A stretch of 64,000 nucleotides of DNA from Glycomyces sp. TRM65418 (GCF_019710475.1 NZ_JAJFAX010000001.1:868001-932000), one strand, 5' to 3'; numbered from the stretch's first letter, positions 7,849-17,532 are shown. Translations and numbers: made by a program. The notes: generated by a model not told the origin, from the letters alone.

Positions 7849-8370
7849 TCACTGATCCTTGACCCGGGAGGCGGTGGCCCATTGCCGCAACCACTCGGGG
7901 ACTTCCAGCGAGGCGGGGAAGCCGCCCGCGAGTTTCTCCAGCTCGTCGTGCTCCACTGAGCCTCCGGATCGCTTGAGGAACCGGGTCCGCACGAAGGCCT
8001 GGGCGTACACGGTCGATCCGACGCAGAAGCGCTGCTCGATGTATCCCCACCGGTCGTCGAAGCCGATCACGCGGGTGCGGAGCACGTACCGCTGCCACGG
8101 CTGCAGGGATTTCCGATAGGTGATGGTCTGCCCGGCCACCACCGGGTACCAGCCCTGGTCCTTCATCTTCGACCAGAACCCCGAACGCAACATGAGGTCC
8201 ATCCGGCCGATGTCCATGATCGTCAGGTAGCGACCGTTCGTCATGTGGCCCAGCGGGTCGAGATCGTTCGGCAGCACCCTGAACGGGGTCTCGGCCGTGT
8301 CCCACAGGTCCACCGCACCGCTGCGCCGAGACCGCAGCCAGAGGAGCAACAGCCGGAAGTAAAGATTCAT
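7849..8370 (-). CDS. Thioesterase family protein (hot-dog fold)
   Basis: 173-residue protein of the acyl-CoA thioesterase (4HBT_2/THEM6-like) type. The signature LPNDLDPLGHMTNGRY (residues 33-48) carries the Asp, His and Asn-Gly used around the thioester. An amphipathic or membrane-associating N-terminus (LYFRLLLLWLRSRR) precedes it, and a single hot-dog domain follows, with the PWQRYVLRTRVIGFDDRWGY strands. It probably hydrolyses fatty acyl thioesters at the membrane; the substrate is inferred. The gene stands alone between the DUF6236 gene and the nuclease-like gene. Confidence 0.8.
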   Translation of the reverse strand: MNLYFRLLLLWLRSRRSGAVDLWDTAETPFRVLPNDLDPLGHMTNGRYLTIMDIGRMDLMLRSGFWSKMKDQGWYPVVAGQTITYRKSLQPWQRYVLRTRVIGFDDRWGYIEQRFCVGSTVYAQAFVRTRFLKRSGGSVEHDELEKLAGGFPASLEVPEWLRQWATASRVKDQ

Positions 8371-8436
8371 CAGAACACCACCGAGTCCGCACCGGCCTCA
8401 TCACCGAAGAAACATGTTACCCGACAGTAGCATCGC

Positions 8437-9024
8437 TCATGCGACAGTCGAGTCCTCGCTCAGGGGCCAGCCGATGAACGCCCCGTGCTCCTCGTACACG
8501 AGGGCATGTCCCTGCGACTCGATCAACTCGCAGAGATCCTTGCTCGGGCGAGCGGGCAGCAGGACGGCGCATTTCTTGCGCTTCGGGCGCACGTGCCGCA
8601 CATAGTCGGCGAGCTGGGCGAGGGCCTCCCGAACATGCCGGCGGGTCGAATCGCCTTTGGCTTCATAGAGGGTCAGGTCGGTCGCGTCGCAGGTGTCGGT
8701 CCGCATGATGCCCGGTTCGCCTTCGACGCGGATCGCATACCGGCACACCTCGTGGCCTCGCGCTTCCAGGAACGCCTCGAACCGCCGACATAGGTCGGCC
8801 TCGCGGCGCTCGACTTCGACCGGGTCACCGCCTTTGCGCGTCGATACGAAGGTGGTGTTCCGCTCGGTCGGGGTTCGCAGGCGGCCGGTGCTCTTCGCGG
8901 GTGTTGCGCCGCGTCGCGGGAGTCCGCCGGGCGGGGCCCAGTGGCTGATGGCGGTCCGGCTCGCCGCCGGGAGGCGGTGGGAACCGTCGACCACGGCGCC
9001 CTCGCGCGGTCGCAACCGGAACAC
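8437..9024 (-). CDS. PD-(D/E)XK nuclease-like protein, start uncertain
   Basis: 195 residues counted from the GTG at 9024. The C-terminal half is a PD-(D/E)XK-type core: RREADLCRRFEAFLEARGHE, then TDLTLYEAK (Asp and Glu-x-Lys metal site), then REALAQLADYVRH and the KKCAVLLPARPSKDL strand. It resembles the nuclease-like module seen in actinobacterial restriction-related (ScoMcrA-like or HNH-associated) proteins. The protein-like frame continues upstream to 9186, reading IVWQENDVAFPHPRREAPDV before the GTG, but has no ATG, GTG or TTG. The true start may be non-canonical, or the gene may have lost its 5' end. It is divergent from the flavin reductase gene. Confidence 0.6.
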   Translation of the reverse strand: MFRLRPREGAVVDGSHRLPAASRTAISHWAPPGGLPRRGATPAKSTGRLRTPTERNTTFVSTRKGGDPVEVERREADLCRRFEAFLEARGHEVCRYAIRVEGEPGIMRTDTCDATDLTLYEAKGDSTRRHVREALAQLADYVRHVRPKRKKCAVLLPARPSKDLCELIESQGHALVYEEHGAFIGWPLSEDSTVA

Positions 9025-9164
9025 CAGGACGACGCGGGTGCGGCCCTCGACGTCGGGGGCTTCGCGACGCGGGTGCGGGAACGCGACGTCGTTTTCCTGC
9101 CAGACGATGGCGCGAGAGGCGGGTTCGATGGAGCTCCGGGAAGGTTCGAGTCGAGGAGGTTCCC

Positions 9165-9809
9165 GTGGCGCATGTGAGTCCGGATCTCAAGGTGTTGTAC
9201 TTCGGTACGCCGGTGGTGCTCATCAGCACCTGCAATGCGGACGGTTCGGCGAATCTGGCGCCCATGTCCTCCGCATGGTGGCTGGGGCAGTCGTGCATGT
9301 TGGGGATGGGGAACCGCTCCAAGACCATGGAGAACCTGACTCGGGAGCGCGAGTGCGTGCTCAACCTCGCCTCTTCGGACATGGCTCCCGCGGTCGATCG
9401 GTTGGCGCCGCTCACCGGCACCGATCCCGTACCGGAACGCAAGGCCGCCAAAGGATATCGGTTCGAACCCGACAAATTCGGGGCCGCCGGGCTCACGCGG
9501 CAGGCGTCGGCGGCCGTCCGGGCGCCGCGGGTCGCGGAATGTCCCATCCAGCTGGAATGCGTGGTCGAGCAGGTGCATCCGTTCGCGACCGGTGCCAGCG
9601 CCGTCGAGGTGCGGGTCGTGCGGGCGCACGTCGAAGAACGGCTCGTGATCCCCGGGACCGACTATGTCGACCCGATCGGTTGGGACCCCTTGATCATGAA
9701 GTTCTGCGAGTTCTTCGGCGGCGCCGCCAATGTCCACTCGTCCCTGCTCGCCGCGGCCTGGCGGATGCCGCATCAGGGAATGCGCCAGGTTGACAACGTG
9801 AGCGGTTGA
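9165..9809 (+). CDS. Flavin reductase family protein
   Basis: 214-residue protein of the flavin reductase-like (FMN-binding split barrel, DIM6/NTAB) family. The N-terminal PVVLISTCNADGSANLAPMS strand pair, CMLGMGNRSKTMENLTRERE and CVLNLAS form the FMN site. The GTG at 9165 follows GAGGAGG (9153-9159) at five bases. Members reduce flavin with NAD(P)H or act as flavin-dependent oxidoreductases; the actual substrate is unknown. It is followed 75 bases later by a FAD-dependent dehydrogenase gene on the same strand, which may be cotranscribed. Confidence 0.8.
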   Translation: MAHVSPDLKVLYFGTPVVLISTCNADGSANLAPMSSAWWLGQSCMLGMGNRSKTMENLTRERECVLNLASSDMAPAVDRLAPLTGTDPVPERKAAKGYRFEPDKFGAAGLTRQASAAVRAPRVAECPIQLECVVEQVHPFATGASAVEVRVVRAHVEERLVIPGTDYVDPIGWDPLIMKFCEFFGGAANVHSSLLAAAWRMPHQGMRQVDNVSG

Positions 9810-9884
9810 CGGGTTCTCCCGGCCCTGGTATATCTGCGCTACGCGCCGGTAGGCGCCGCATCTGCAGCTGGGAAGGCGCAAGCC

Positions 9885-11525
9885 ATGGACAGTGACGTCA
9901 TCGTGGTCGGGGCGGGTTTGGCCGGGTTGGCCGCCGCCTCGGAGTTGGTTCGGCTCGGCAAGACCGTCACCGTGCTCGACCAGGAGGGCGAGCAATCCCT
10001 CGGCGGGCAGGCGTTCTGGTCGTTCGGCGGGCTGTTCCTCGTCGACTCCCCCGAGCAGCGGCGGATGGGCATCAAGGACTCGCACGACCTGGCGTGGCAG
10101 GACTGGCTCGGCACCGCCGGCTTCGACCGGCCCGAGGACGAGTGGCCTCGCAAATGGGCCGAGGCCTACGTGGCGTTCGCCTCCGGAGAGAAGCGGGCCT
10201 GGCTGCACGAGCTGGGAGTGCGGTTCTTCCCGGTCGTCGGCTGGGCCGAGCGCGGGGGCTACACGGCTCAGGGCCACGGGAATTCCGTGCCGCGGTTCCA
10301 TATCACCTGGGGCACCGGACCCGCCGTCGTCGAGCCGTTCGTCCAGCTGATGCGGCAGGCCGCCCGCGAGGGGAAGGTCCAGTTCAAGTTCCGGCACCGG
10401 GTCGACGAGCTCGTCGTGACGGACGGAGCCGTCACCGGGGTCTCGGGGACGCTGCTCTCCCCCCACGAGTCGACTCGCGGCGTGGCGTCCAACCGGGAGG
10501 CGCTCGGGGAGTTCTCGCTCGACGCCGAGGCGGTCGTCGTGACCTCCGGCGGGATCGGCGGCAACTTCGATCTCGTCCGGCAGCACTGGCCCGCGCGGTT
10601 GGGGACGCCGCCGAAGCGGTTGATCTCCGGGGTTCCCGCGCACGTCGACGGGCGGATGCTCGGCATCGCCGAGAAGGCCGGCGCGAACCTGATCAACCGC
10701 GACCGGATGTGGCATTACACCGAGGGCATCGAGAACTGGGACCCCATCTGGCCCCACCACGGGATTCGGATCCTCCCCGGGCCCTCGTCACTCTGGCTGG
10801 ACGCGACCGGGCGGCGGCTGCCCGCTCCGCTGTTCCCCGGCTTCGACACGCTCGGGACCTTGGAGCACATCATGACCACGGGCCACGAGTACACGTGGTT
10901 CGTGCTCACCCAGAAGATCCTGGAGAAGGAGTTCGCGCTCTCCGGTTCCGAGCAGAACCCCGACCTGACCGGGAAGAACCTCCGGCTGCTGCTCAAGCGC
11001 GTGCTGCCTGGCGCCCCCGGCCCCGTCGAGGCGTTCAAGAAGCACGGCGCGGACTTCGCGGTCGCCGACACGCTCCCGGAGCTGGTCGCCAAGATGAACG
11101 GCGTCACCGGCGAAGGCCTCCTGGAGTACGAGACCGTGCGCGCCGCCGTCGAGGCGCGGGACGCCGAGATGGACAACAAGTTCACCAAGGACCTGCAGGT
11201 CACCGCGCTGCGCGGGGCCCGCAACTACCGCGGCGACAAGCTCATCCGCGTCGCGTCCCCGCACCGGCTCCTCGATCCGAAGGCCGGTCCGCTCATCGGG
11301 GTGCGCCTGCACGTGCTCACCCGGAAGACCCTGGGCGGCCTGCAGACCGACCTGGACGGCCGAGTCCTGCGCCACGACGGCACCCCCCTGCCGGGGCTGT
11401 ACGCGGCGGGCGAGGCGGCCGGATTCGGCGGCGGCGGCATGCACGGCTACCGTTCACTGGAAGGCACGTTCCTCGGCGGGTGCCTGTTCTCGGGGAGGCA
11501 GGCGGCACGCGGCGTCGCGAGCTGA
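9885..11525 (+). CDS. FAD-binding dehydrogenase (FAD_binding_2 family)
   Basis: 546-residue flavoprotein of the fumarate reductase/3-ketosteroid dehydrogenase superfamily. The dinucleotide fold VVGAGLAGLAAASEL starts at residue 7. The FAD-site GGQAFWSFGGLF comes next, and the C-terminal GLYAAGEAAGFGGGGMHGYR and LEGTFLGGCLFSGRQA segments close the FAD domain. A GGGAAGG-like site precedes the ATG. Actinomycetes carry several such dehydrogenases, many unassigned. The substrate cannot be read from sequence; a steroid or other unsaturated or oxo compound is the usual guess. Confidence 0.8.
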   Translation: MDSDVIVVGAGLAGLAAASELVRLGKTVTVLDQEGEQSLGGQAFWSFGGLFLVDSPEQRRMGIKDSHDLAWQDWLGTAGFDRPEDEWPRKWAEAYVAFASGEKRAWLHELGVRFFPVVGWAERGGYTAQGHGNSVPRFHITWGTGPAVVEPFVQLMRQAAREGKVQFKFRHRVDELVVTDGAVTGVSGTLLSPHESTRGVASNREALGEFSLDAEAVVVTSGGIGGNFDLVRQHWPARLGTPPKRLISGVPAHVDGRMLGIAEKAGANLINRDRMWHYTEGIENWDPIWPHHGIRILPGPSSLWLDATGRRLPAPLFPGFDTLGTLEHIMTTGHEYTWFVLTQKILEKEFALSGSEQNPDLTGKNLRLLLKRVLPGAPGPVEAFKKHGADFAVADTLPELVAKMNGVTGEGLLEYETVRAAVEARDAEMDNKFTKDLQVTALRGARNYRGDKLIRVASPHRLLDPKAGPLIGVRLHVLTRKTLGGLQTDLDGRVLRHDGTPLPGLYAAGEAAGFGGGGMHGYRSLEGTFLGGCLFSGRQAARGVAS

Positions 11526-11782
11526 GCGCGCATGGATCGTGACGTTCCGTGCCGTTTTCGTCCTACCTGTGCCTGTTCCGGTGTGGCACTGAAGGTCTAA
11601 GGTGGTCGGCGAGCGGCCTTCCTCACCCGCGAAACCGAGCACTCCTCGCCTACCGGGTGTGGTCCGTTAACATCCAAGGTTCTGCGGGCGCCTGCCGGAT
11701 TCATCACCCTTCGGCAGTGCTCGCCGAAGCCGCACCGGGACCGGCCCCGGTCCGGCACCTCACAACTCGTGGATGGTTGAGC

Positions 11783-14617
11783 ATGAGCGACTTTCAACGC
11801 CCTGGACCGGACCCCTCGTTCGGCCCGCACCGGGCCGGACCGCCGTCGGGTCCCCCGGTCGGTCCTCCCCCGGGTCCTCCGGCAGGTCCTCACTCGGGTC
11901 CGCCGGTCGGTCCTCCCTCGCGTCCTCCAGCCGGTCCGCCTCCGGGTCCGCCCGGAGGCCCTTCCTCCGGCGCTCCCTCGGGTCCGCCGGTCGGTCCGCC
12001 GTCCGTCGCCTCCGGGAACGTCGGCCGCGCGTCGGTCGTCGGAGCCGCGCGGCCCAAGCCCGTCCCCGGCGCCGCGAAGGCGGGCCGCAAGAAGAAGCGC
12101 ATGTCCAAGCGCCGCCGCCGCGTCTACGCGGCGCTCATCATGGCCTGCCTGATGATGCTCGGCGCGGTGACGGTGGCCGGGTCCTGGTTCTTCCAGAGCG
12201 TCCCCCCGCCGGAGGACCTCACGTTCGGCGAGTCCACCACGTTCACCTACTCGGACGGGGAGACGCAGATCGCCGGCTACGGCGAGTACACCCGCAAACT
12301 CGTCGACAAGTACGAGGACCTGCCCGACACGGTCGTCTGGTCGCTCCTGGCCCTGGAGGACAAGGACTTCTTCGAGCACGAGGGCGTCGACTACAAGGGC
12401 ACCATGCGCGCCCTGGTCAACAACCTCAAAGGCGGCGAAACGCAGGGCGCCTCGACCATCAGCCAGCAGTACGCGGGCATGGTCTCCGACATCCGCGGTG
12501 ACATCTCCTACGGCCGCAAGGCCCGTGAGGCCGTCATGGCGATGAAGCTCGAGCAGCAGTACTCGAAGCAGGACATCCTCCTCCACTACCTCAACCTGAA
12601 CTTCTACGGCCGCGGCGCGTACGGCATCGAGGCCGCCGCCGAGGTCTGGTTCGGCAAGAAGGTCGGAGACCTCACCTGGGCCGAGGGCATGATGCTGGTC
12701 ATGCAGGTCAAGGCCGGCGACGGTTCGTTCGACCCGCGGATCGCCGAGGAGGGCAGCACCGCCCCGCTCGACCGCTGGACGCACGGCATGGAGACCCTCC
12801 TCACCATGACCGAGGACCTCGACGAACCCGCGCGCGCCGAGGTCCAAGCGCAGCTCGACGCCGGGATGCCCGAGACCAAGGAAGCCCTGCAGAACCCCGG
12901 CTCGTGGGGCCACAACGAGCCCACCGGCTTCATCACCAACCCGACCGACGGCTACGTCTGGGAGGAGCTGGAGAGCCGCTACGGCCTCACCAAGGACGAC
13001 TTCTACGGCAAGGAGGAGGGCACCGGCGGCTACACCATCGCCCTCACCATCGACAAAGAGGTCCAGGCCGCGGCCATCGAGACCGCCAGCCGCGGCGAGC
13101 TCCGGCGCAAGAAGAACGAGAACGACGAGTACATCGACGACGACGGCAACGTGGTCGCGACCGCGTCGGAGGCCGCCGTGTACGTCAACGAGGACGGCTT
13201 CTTCGAGTTCGTGAACGACAACGACAACGCCGCGCTCGTCAACTACCACCCGTCGATGGCCGACGCCGTGGTCGCCGTCGAGCCGGGCACCGGCCGCGTC
13301 CTCGGCTACTTCGGCGGCGTCGACGGCCTCGGCGTCGACAAGGCGGGCATCGAGAACCCGCACCCGCCTTCCTCGACGTTCAAGATGATCACCGCCGCCA
13401 CGGCGATCAAGAACGGCGCCTCGATCGACTCGTGGTGGAACTCCGACTCGCCCCGCGAGTTCGAGGCCCGCGAAACGCCCGTCTCCAACTCGGGGCGGAC
13501 GGAGAACATCGACATGACCCTGACCGACGCGGTGCGCAAATCGCGGAACACGCCGATGTACGCCATCGCCGAGAAGTACGGGGCGACCTCGATCCTCGAG
13601 ACCGCCGTCCAGATGGGCCTGCGGACCATGCAGGACACCGGGACCGGCGACATCTACCGGTTCTACATCGAGGACGACGGCTCGATCTCCTACTCGGTCC
13701 ACAACACGGTCGAGAACGAGGACGGCTCCTTCGTCACCGACGCCAACGGCAACATCGACCCGCTGGCGTCGGTCAACGGCTACGACGAGAACGACGAACC
13801 GGTCCGCACCCCGCTCGACATGTCCTCGCAGCGCTTCCCGTTCGACTACGAGATCAGCTTCGGCCAGTTCCCGACCTCGGTGAAGGACATGGCGGCGGTG
13901 TACGCGACGATCGCCAACGACGGCGTCTACAACGAGACGCACTTCGTCGAGGCCGTCTACCACCGCGACGGCACGGAGGTCGAGCCGATCCGACCCCTGG
14001 AGGAGACTCCCGCGCTCGACGCCGCCATCGCACGCGACCTGCAATGGGTCGGTTCGACCATCGACGGCGAGGGCGACGCGATCGACCGCCCCTACACCGG
14101 CAAGACCGGCACCTGGGAGGCCACGGCCGAAGGGTACGACGACGCCAACGCCCACACCTGGTACGTCGGCGCGATCCCGCAGCTGAGCATCGCCGCGTGG
14201 GTCGGCAACGCCACGGCCGAGTCGGCGCCGCTGCTGAACGAGGACGGCGGCACCGACGACGTCTTCGGCAGCACGCTCAGCTATCCGGTCTGGAAGAAGT
14301 TCATGGAGGGCGCGATCGAAGCGGAGGGCTACGAGGAGGAGGGCTGGGCGGACCCGGTCCACACCGGTTCGCCCATCGTGGACGACATCCTGAACGAGAA
14401 CGGCAAGATCGACGCCGACAGCGAGTACTGCGCGGCGAATGCGGCCGACCCGCAGTGCGAGCGCGCCGACCCGCCCCCCGGGGGCGACGAGCAGTGCGAC
14501 CCGATCTCCCAGATGCTCGGCCTGTGCCAGCCGGGCGGCGGCGGAGGCGGAGGCGGCGGGAACAACGGAAACGGAAACGGAAACGGGAACGGCAACGGTC
14601 GCGGCGACGACGACTGA
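11783..14617 (+). CDS. Class A penicillin-binding protein (transglycosylase/transpeptidase)
   Basis: 944-residue bifunctional cell-wall synthase, polymerising lipid II and cross-linking peptides outside the membrane. Residues 1-90 are a cytoplasmic Gly-Pro-Pro/Ser repeat region. A basic stop (KKKRMSKRRRR) precedes the single membrane anchor (about 113-136). The GT51 domain shows LEDKDFFEHEGVDYKGT (about 190-206) and GASTISQQYA. The transpeptidase domain has STFK (catalytic Ser 531, Lys 534), SRN (about 586-588) and KTGT (774-777). An acidic C-terminus ends in a Gly-rich, then Asn-Gly repeat tail. I start at ATG 11783; no strong ribosome site. A terminator is shared with the converging gene downstream. 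Confidence 0.92.
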   Translation: MSDFQRPGPDPSFGPHRAGPPSGPPVGPPPGPPAGPHSGPPVGPPSRPPAGPPPGPPGGPSSGAPSGPPVGPPSVASGNVGRASVVGAARPKPVPGAAKAGRKKKRMSKRRRRVYAALIMACLMMLGAVTVAGSWFFQSVPPPEDLTFGESTTFTYSDGETQIAGYGEYTRKLVDKYEDLPDTVVWSLLALEDKDFFEHEGVDYKGTMRALVNNLKGGETQGASTISQQYAGMVSDIRGDISYGRKAREAVMAMKLEQQYSKQDILLHYLNLNFYGRGAYGIEAAAEVWFGKKVGDLTWAEGMMLVMQVKAGDGSFDPRIAEEGSTAPLDRWTHGMETLLTMTEDLDEPARAEVQAQLDAGMPETKEALQNPGSWGHNEPTGFITNPTDGYVWEELESRYGLTKDDFYGKEEGTGGYTIALTIDKEVQAAAIETASRGELRRKKNENDEYIDDDGNVVATASEAAVYVNEDGFFEFVNDNDNAALVNYHPSMADAVVAVEPGTGRVLGYFGGVDGLGVDKAGIENPHPPSSTFKMITAATAIKNGASIDSWWNSDSPREFEARETPVSNSGRTENIDMTLTDAVRKSRNTPMYAIAEKYGATSILETAVQMGLRTMQDTGTGDIYRFYIEDDGSISYSVHNTVENEDGSFVTDANGNIDPLASVNGYDENDEPVRTPLDMSSQRFPFDYEISFGQFPTSVKDMAAVYATIANDGVYNETHFVEAVYHRDGTEVEPIRPLEETPALDAAIARDLQWVGSTIDGEGDAIDRPYTGKTGTWEATAEGYDDANAHTWYVGAIPQLSIAAWVGNATAESAPLLNEDGGTDDVFGSTLSYPVWKKFMEGAIEAEGYEEEGWADPVHTGSPIVDDILNENGKIDADSEYCAANAADPQCERADPPPGGDEQCDPISQMLGLCQPGGGGGGGGGNNGNGNGNGNGNGRGDDD

Positions 14618-14639
14618 GCCGACCGGACGCGGTTGAGCG

Positions 14640-14677
14640 ACGGGCCCGGCGGGACGATCACGTCCCGCCGGGCCCGT
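14640..14677. terminator. Bidirectional terminator
   Basis: Perfect 17-bp inverted repeat, ACGGGCCCGGCGGGACG / CGTCCCGCCGGGCCCGT, with an ATCA loop, between the stops of the converging PBP and deaminase/aldolase genes. Confidence 0.85.
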
Positions 14678-14687
14678 CCGCGTTCGC

Positions 14688-15944
14688 TCAGGCGAAGGCG
14701 CGGCCTTCGCCGCGGTACGTCGGGACCTCGTCCACGACCTCGCCGCGCAGGACCAGATGGATCGAGTTGACGCGCTCGGCCAGCTCGCCGGCCTTGCCGT
14801 GGCGCATCCACACTCGGTCGCCGATCGCGAGGCCGTCGGCGGCGCGGCCCCTCAGCGGCGTCTGGACCTCCCCCGCGCCCTCGGTCTTGGTGTAGCGGAG
14901 TCCGCCGGGGAAGGCCGGCTTCGGGAGCCGGTCGGGCCCGGGCACGCCCGAGGCGACCCAGCCGCCGCCGAGGGCGGTGACGAGGCCCGCGCGCGGGCGC
15001 CGGACCACCGGCAGCGCGAAGAACGCGGCCGGGAGCGGGCGGATCGACCGGTAGCCGTCGAACAGCGCGGGCGAGTACAGGCCCGATCCGGCGGCGATCT
15101 CGGTGACGGAGGGGTCGGCGGCGGTCGAGACGACCGAGCCGGTGCCGCCGCCGTTGACGAATTCGAGGTCGGCGACGCTGCGGACGGCGACGACGGCCTC
15201 GGCGCGGCGCTCGGCCAGCTCGGCCCGGGAGACCCGCTGCATGAGCCGCACCAGCGGATACCGCAGGGCCGCCGCGGAGAAGGCGTCCTGGATCCCGGCG
15301 ATCTGGCTCTCGTAGCCCATGACGCCGACGAGGTCGACGCCCGGGCGCTTGTCGATCTCGTGGGCCATCGCGATCGCCTGCTCGGGGGTGTGCACCGGGG
15401 AGCGGTGGGCGCCGATGTGGAGGCGGCCGCCGAGGAGTTCGAGGGAGACGTCGAGTTCGAGGCACAGCCGCAGCGGCCGTGAGGGGTTCGGTGCGACGTG
15501 GCGGTGGAGGAAGTCGAGGTGCTCGACCGAGTCGACCATGAGGGTGATGCGGCGGGCCAGCTCCTCGTCGGCGGCGAGGCGGCGCAGCGCGTCGGTGTCG
15601 GCGGTCGGATAGGCGACCACGATGTCGTCGAACTCCCCGTGCGCGTCGGACTCGGCGAGCCAGAGGGCCTCGGGGAGCGTGAAGCCGAGGACGCCCTTGA
15701 ATCCGGGCTGCGCGAGCGCCCGGCGCATGAGGGCCCGGCAGCGCAGGGATTTGCTGACGAGACGCAGCGGTTTGCCGATGGCGTTGCGCCGCAAGATGGC
15801 CGCGTTGGTGTCGAACGCGCCGAGGTCGACGACCGCGAACGGCGGCTGGAGTCCGGCGGTGGCGCGTCCCAGCTCGGCGAAGCGGTGCTCGGCCGCGCCA
15901 CGAGCGGGCGGGGCATCGGTCCTTGCAAATCCCTGATAGCCCAT
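14688..15944 (-). CDS. PLP-dependent amino acid deaminase/aldolase
   Basis: 418-residue protein of the alanine racemase N-terminal fold (D-threonine aldolase/D-serine dehydratase-like). The PLP lysine is in RLVSKSLR (K65). The barrel continues with the GVDLVGVMGYESQ and FVNGGGTGSV phosphate-binding segments, and a C-terminal beta domain includes IGDRVWMRHGKAGEL and the likely metal-site region. It probably acts on a D-hydroxy amino acid, by analogy only. It is divergent from a sugar-lactone oxidase gene; I recall the same pairing in other actinomycetes, suggesting a linked catabolic role. Confidence 0.8.
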   Translation of the reverse strand: MGYQGFARTDAPPARGAAEHRFAELGRATAGLQPPFAVVDLGAFDTNAAILRRNAIGKPLRLVSKSLRCRALMRRALAQPGFKGVLGFTLPEALWLAESDAHGEFDDIVVAYPTADTDALRRLAADEELARRITLMVDSVEHLDFLHRHVAPNPSRPLRLCLELDVSLELLGGRLHIGAHRSPVHTPEQAIAMAHEIDKRPGVDLVGVMGYESQIAGIQDAFSAAALRYPLVRLMQRVSRAELAERRAEAVVAVRSVADLEFVNGGGTGSVVSTAADPSVTEIAAGSGLYSPALFDGYRSIRPLPAAFFALPVVRRPRAGLVTALGGGWVASGVPGPDRLPKPAFPGGLRYTKTEGAGEVQTPLRGRAADGLAIGDRVWMRHGKAGELAERVNSIHLVLRGEVVDEVPTYRGEGRAFA

Positions 15945-16022
15945 CCGGCTTCCCTTCCGCTGGTCAATTGGGGTTAGATGAAAGCTACCGTGAAGTACAC
16001 CTCATCTTCAACCGGAGTGGCC

Positions 16023-17345
16023 ATGGGAACTGCTGCCGAAGGAACCCCGCTGTGGCAGAACTGGTCGGGCACCGAACGCGCCGACCCCGCCCGCACCGTC
16101 AGACCCGCCAGCACCGCCGAGCTGGCCGAGGCGGTCGCCGCCGCCGCTGCGGACGGCCTGCGGGTCAAGGCGGTCGGCGCGGGTCACTCCTTCAGCGGCA
16201 TCGCGGTCCCCGACGGCGTCCGGGTCGACATGGGCGGCCTCGACCAGGTGGTGTCGGTGGAGCAGCGGACGGGCGTGGTCACAGTGGAGGCGGGGATGCC
16301 GCTGTGGCGGTTGAACCAGGTGCTCGACGCGCACGGGCTGGCGCTGGAGAACATGGGCGACATCGACCGGCAGACGATCTCGGGGGCGATCTCGACCGGG
16401 ACGCACGGCACCGGCGACCGCTACCGGGGCTTCTCGTGGCAGGTCAAGGGCCTGCTGGTGGTGCTGGCGGACGGGTTGACGGTGCGCTGCACGGAGTTCG
16501 AGCGGCCGGAGCTGTTCGCGGCGGCGCGGCTGGGGCTCGGGGCCCTCGGCGTGATCGCGGAGGTGACGCTCCAATGCGTCCCGGCGTTCCGGCTCAAGGC
16601 GGTCGAGCGGCCCGAGCGCCTCGAGACGGTCCTGGGCGGCCTCGACGAGCTGGTGGCCGAGAACGACCATTTCGAGTTCTACTGGTTCCCCCACACCGAG
16701 CGGACCCTGACGAAGCGGAACAACCGCTATGCGATGTCGGAGCCGAGCCGCGCGCCCGGGCGCCTGTCGTACTGGTGGAGCGAGGGGTTCACGGAGAACA
16801 CGCTGTTCGAGGCGAGCAACCGGGTCGGGGCGCGGTTCCCGCGGATGGTGCCGCGGCTGAACCGGCTGGCCGGTCGAGTGTGGAGCGCCCGGGAGTACAC
16901 GGACGTGTCGCACAAGGTCTTCGCGTCGCCGCGGTCGGTGCGGTTCCGGGAGATGGAGTACGCGATGCCGCGGGAGGCCCTGCCGGGGGTGCTGCGCGAC
17001 CTGCGGGCGATGGTCGACCGCGAGCGGCACCTGGTGTCGTTCCCGGTGGAGGTGCGGTTCGCGGCGGCGGACGACATCTGGCTGTCGACGGCGCAGGGGC
17101 GGCGCACCGCCTACGTGGCGGTGCACCAGTACCACCGGCACGAGCACGAGGCGTACTTCAGGGACTGCGCGGCGATCTTCGACGCGGCGGACGGGCGGCC
17201 GCACTGGGGCAAGATGCACGCGCTCGACGCGGAGGAACTGGGCAAGCGCTACGAGCACTTCGACGACTTTCTGGCGGTGCGCGACGAGGTCGACCCGGAC
17301 CGCCGCTTCGCCAACCCGTACTTGGATCGGGTCCTCGGGGCCTGA
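16023..17345 (+). CDS. D-arabinono-1,4-lactone oxidase family protein
   Basis: 440-residue FAD enzyme of the vanillyl-alcohol oxidase superfamily (aldonolactone oxidase branch, as in M. tuberculosis L-gulono-1,4-lactone dehydrogenase). The FAD-binding loop AVGAGHSFSGI has His55 where the family may link FAD covalently. The C-terminal ALO domain carries the HWGK motif at about 394-397. It oxidises sugar 1,4-lactones; the exact lactone and electron acceptor are not deducible. I use ATG 16023, with GGAG seven bases ahead; an in-frame ATG at 15978 is the alternative. Confidence 0.85.
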   Translation: MGTAAEGTPLWQNWSGTERADPARTVRPASTAELAEAVAAAAADGLRVKAVGAGHSFSGIAVPDGVRVDMGGLDQVVSVEQRTGVVTVEAGMPLWRLNQVLDAHGLALENMGDIDRQTISGAISTGTHGTGDRYRGFSWQVKGLLVVLADGLTVRCTEFERPELFAAARLGLGALGVIAEVTLQCVPAFRLKAVERPERLETVLGGLDELVAENDHFEFYWFPHTERTLTKRNNRYAMSEPSRAPGRLSYWWSEGFTENTLFEASNRVGARFPRMVPRLNRLAGRVWSAREYTDVSHKVFASPRSVRFREMEYAMPREALPGVLRDLRAMVDRERHLVSFPVEVRFAAADDIWLSTAQGRRTAYVAVHQYHRHEHEAYFRDCAAIFDAADGRPHWGKMHALDAEELGKRYEHFDDFLAVRDEVDPDRRFANPYLDRVLGA

Positions 17346-17532
17346 CTCGGCCCGGTCGAACGGCGGGACCCCGAACGCGTCGCATCCGGCGGTGCGGGGC
17401 TTGATCGCGCGGAGGCGCCGCCGGCCGAGAGTGCAGATCCGGTCGGTCTCATGGCGATCGGCGAGCGCGACACCGACGGCGCCGCCCCTCCAGCGGAGAC
17501 GCCGCGCGCGACGGCCTGTCAGGCCGGTGGGC

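Noticed and set aside
8673..10760. 695-codon open frame on the minus strand
   Set aside because: Crosses three real genes in the wrong frame; low-complexity shadow composition.
11597..14362. 921-codon open frame on the minus strand
   Set aside because: Antisense shadow of the penicillin-binding protein; no motif, no start context.
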